This document shows, one piece after another, positions 62,005-64,000 of a stretch of 64,000 bases of DNA. Location of the stretch: assembly GCF_037975245.1 (NCBI RefSeq), contig NC_092576.1:36732611-36796610 (forward strand). Direction: 5' to 3'. The notes under the pieces were generated by a model. The model did not search any database. It was given only the letters and a program-made list of their open reading frames with translations, and was not told where the DNA came from. This DNA is from Apostichopus japonicus. Its lineage: Eukaryota; Echinodermata; Holothuroidea; Aspidochirotida; Stichopodidae. The position numbers and the translations under genes are program-made. Each line of letters starts with the position of its first letter. Position 1 is the first letter of the stretch.

Positions 62005-62595
62005 AGCTTACTGATGGGATGACTCTTATATGTACCTGTATCTTTATGAGAAGTAGAAGAGTGTTTTTAGTATAGATGTGTAGGGTATAGGATCATAATG
62101 ACTCACAAAGTATGCTGTAGGCCACTGGTGGGATGACTCTAGCTATGTACCTGTGTCTTTATGAGAAGTAGAAGAGTGTTTTTAGTATAGATGTGTAGGG
62201 TATGGGATCATAATGACTCACAAAGTATGCTGTAGGCCACTGGTGGGATGACTATAGCTATGTACCTGTGTCTTTATGAGAAGCAGAAGAGTTTTTAGTA
62301 TAGATGTGTAGGGTATAGGATCATAATGACTCACAAAGTATGCTGTAGGCCACTGGTGGGATGACTCTAGCTATGTACCTGTGTCTTTATGAGAAGTAGA
62401 AGAGTGTTTTTAGCATAGATGTGTAGGGTATATGATCATAATGACCCCAATACTTGTATGCTGTAGGACACTGGTGGGATGACTATAGCTATGTACCTGT
62501 GTCTTTATGAGAAGTAGAAGAGTGTTTTTACTAGTATAGATGTGTAGGGTATAGGATCATAACTCATAAGGTTTGTTGTAGGCCACTGATAAGTA
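62005..62595. repeat. Tandem array, five units of about 115 bp
   Basis: Units begin near 62011, 62125, 62240, 62353 and 62471 (spacing 113-118 bp). Each contains GGGATGACT, TATGTACCTGTGTCTTTATG and AGAAGTAGAAGAGTGTTTTT, and all but the last GATGTGTAGGGTAT and GGCCACTGGTG variants. Similarity is high, so expansion is recent. Confidence 0.93.
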
Positions 62596-62808
62596 CATTT
62601 GGAATGTACTACAATCATGGTTGCTGTCAATAATGTTGGTTAAAATTGATCCTTTCAAATGAAGTTTACAGTAAATCTCATTAATGGATTCTCTTCTTAT
62701 TTGAGAGCCGTGTTAATTACAGTACTTACTTTTATGTCATCCCTATATATTTTTGACCATGTTTATATCTGCAAGTATAATTTATTACTTCCAATTTTTT
62801 TATTGCAG

Positions 62809-62893
62809 CACAGTTAACTCAGACGTACAGGGCGAGCAGTGGAGAAGAAAACTTAATAGAAGGACGAATGCCAGATCTCAAGTCTTTGAACTA
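62809..62893 (+). CDS. Possible internal exon of an unidentified gene
   Basis: An acceptor with a T-rich tract (CCAATTTTTTTATTGCAG) and a good donor (CTA/GTAAGA at 62894) enclose an 85-nt open segment: one nt plus 28 codons (TVNSDVQGEQWRRKLNRRTN and then ARSQVFEL). It is basic and polar and shows no recognised domain. No neighbouring exon was found. It could belong to a gene continuing beyond the right edge. Confidence 0.3.
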
Positions 62894-64000
62894 GTAAGAG
62901 AACAATATATTGATTTAATTGGTTGTTATTAAACCTACTTAGGAGTTACAGTACTACTTAGTGATATAAATAACACAATAAACAGTACCATGATACTGTT
63001 GACTGTAAGTCATTTTAAAGCATTGCAGGTATGAGAGTTAACACATTGACATTGGTAAGTTTGAATGTGCGCAGAGTTTTTTAATTGCTTAAAGTAAAAA
63101 AAAATATTCCTTTCTGGATGTACTGTACTGTACATCATCTGCGATTGTTCAGGCCCTCCCTCCCTGGAACTGACTTTTCCCTTTTAATACTCCCTGCCAT
63201 AAGTTACACTGTTCTCAATTAACATGTATGTGAACGTGATGTACAAAAAGCACCTTGAATGTTGCTTGATAGTTCTGTAAGTTTCAGCAAATGTCGATAG
63301 ACCATGAATTTATGTTTTCGGTCACCTTTATTTGCAACCATATTTAATTTGACTAATGTTGTATCGTGTACAGTTTTGCTTTCTTTTATAACAGGTGGGC
63401 CTACTGTATATGAATAACATTTGGTCTAGGCTATGTTACTGTAGGTTAGCTTGTGCTAATTTGAAGTATTGCCATACACGTAACAGGAGGGCCTATATGA
63501 ATAATGCTATGTTAGGTTAGCTTGTGCTTATTTATTGAACTTCCTGGGCTGGTGCTTATTTGTGCAATAAAATAGTTCACTGCGATTGGGTACTGTAGTT
63601 CTTAGCTTTGGAGGGCGCATCGGGACTGGAGGGTCATCACATGTTATTCTTTAGTTTATATTTAAATAGAAACAATACAGTACCTATGGGTGAGGAGGGG
63701 TGATAGGGGAAACGACCTCAATGGGAATGCGGTCATACTATACTGTTATGTTATACTGTTAAGGAGGGAACAGTGGGAGTTCTGTATCATCACATTGAAC
63801 CAATGGTTATACTGTATGTTCCTTTCTGTCACTGTGAGACACCACACTGGTCCAAAACACACATTATTGGTAATTTGTTAGCCCATCCTTCTCACCTTAA
63901 TCAAGCTGATAATTTGTTACAAGTCCAACAATTTATTGTTTTGCATTGAATTCCATTTCATTTTGGATCTTTTTCTCATTCATTTCTTCTCTTTTTTTCA
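62894..64000. other. Non-coding stretch to the window end
   Basis: It contains a small repeated phrase (ATGTTAGGTTAGCTTGTGCT or a variant near 63434 and 63508) and no recognised gene. Confidence 0.4.

Overview
This is an intron-rich, AT-rich animal nuclear window with no bacterial-style gene packing. The content suggests an echinoderm, perhaps a sea cucumber: a multi-exon NLR-type immune receptor with an N-terminal death-effector-like domain, LINE 3' fragments, hAT-type MITEs flanked by 8-bp duplications, and frequent TAGGCCTAGG-like words. The species is an inference; the gene and transposon calls are read from the sequence.

The main gene runs on the + strand from 13294 to 47542. I could chain 23 exons, all with AG/GT borders and matching phases, totalling 4185 nt (1394 codons plus stop). 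The order is: a short start exon (13294-13351); a death-effector-domain-like exon (13706-14011); one large NACHT exon (16353-17854) with Walker A, Walker B, sensor 1 and winged-helix motifs; then a C-terminal array of five copies of one module, each spread over four exons whose border phases follow the same 0-0-2-1-0 pattern; and a five-codon last exon (47525-47542). The module (about 165 aa when full) has LRR-like cores but is not a standard LRR, and I cannot name it. The likely role is intracellular sensing (NACHT) with death-fold signalling (DED).

The introns hold a 1.25-kb TTAA-flanked Kolobok/piggyBac-like element (14910-16162), three hAT-like non-autonomous elements (27466-27778, 38162-38877, 43972-44609), a 47-bp minisatellite (about 45660-46265), an ATT microsatellite (37506-37698) and several tandem duplications.

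Immediately 3' of the gene lies the 3' end of a LINE. It is split by a 6964-bp DNA transposon (47826-54789) flanked by a TA duplication. Removing the element and one TA restores the LINE reading frame across the break. The element carries subterminal minisatellites of related sequence in inverted orientation (61-bp units on the left, about 26-bp units on the right), a decayed Tnp2-like transposase piece on the minus strand, another exon-like ORF on the plus strand, and a nested palindrome. I assign it to the CMC (CACTA/Mirage/Chapaev) group with moderate confidence.

The flanks (1-13293 and 55136-64000) are mostly non-coding. They contain a second LINE 3' fragment (about 2019-2420), one possible orphan exon at each end, a 342-bp TA microsatellite, a 115-bp tandem array, and two interspersed repeat families, one present at both ends of the window (1-625 and 58931-59555). 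No rRNA, tRNA or CRISPR was recognised.
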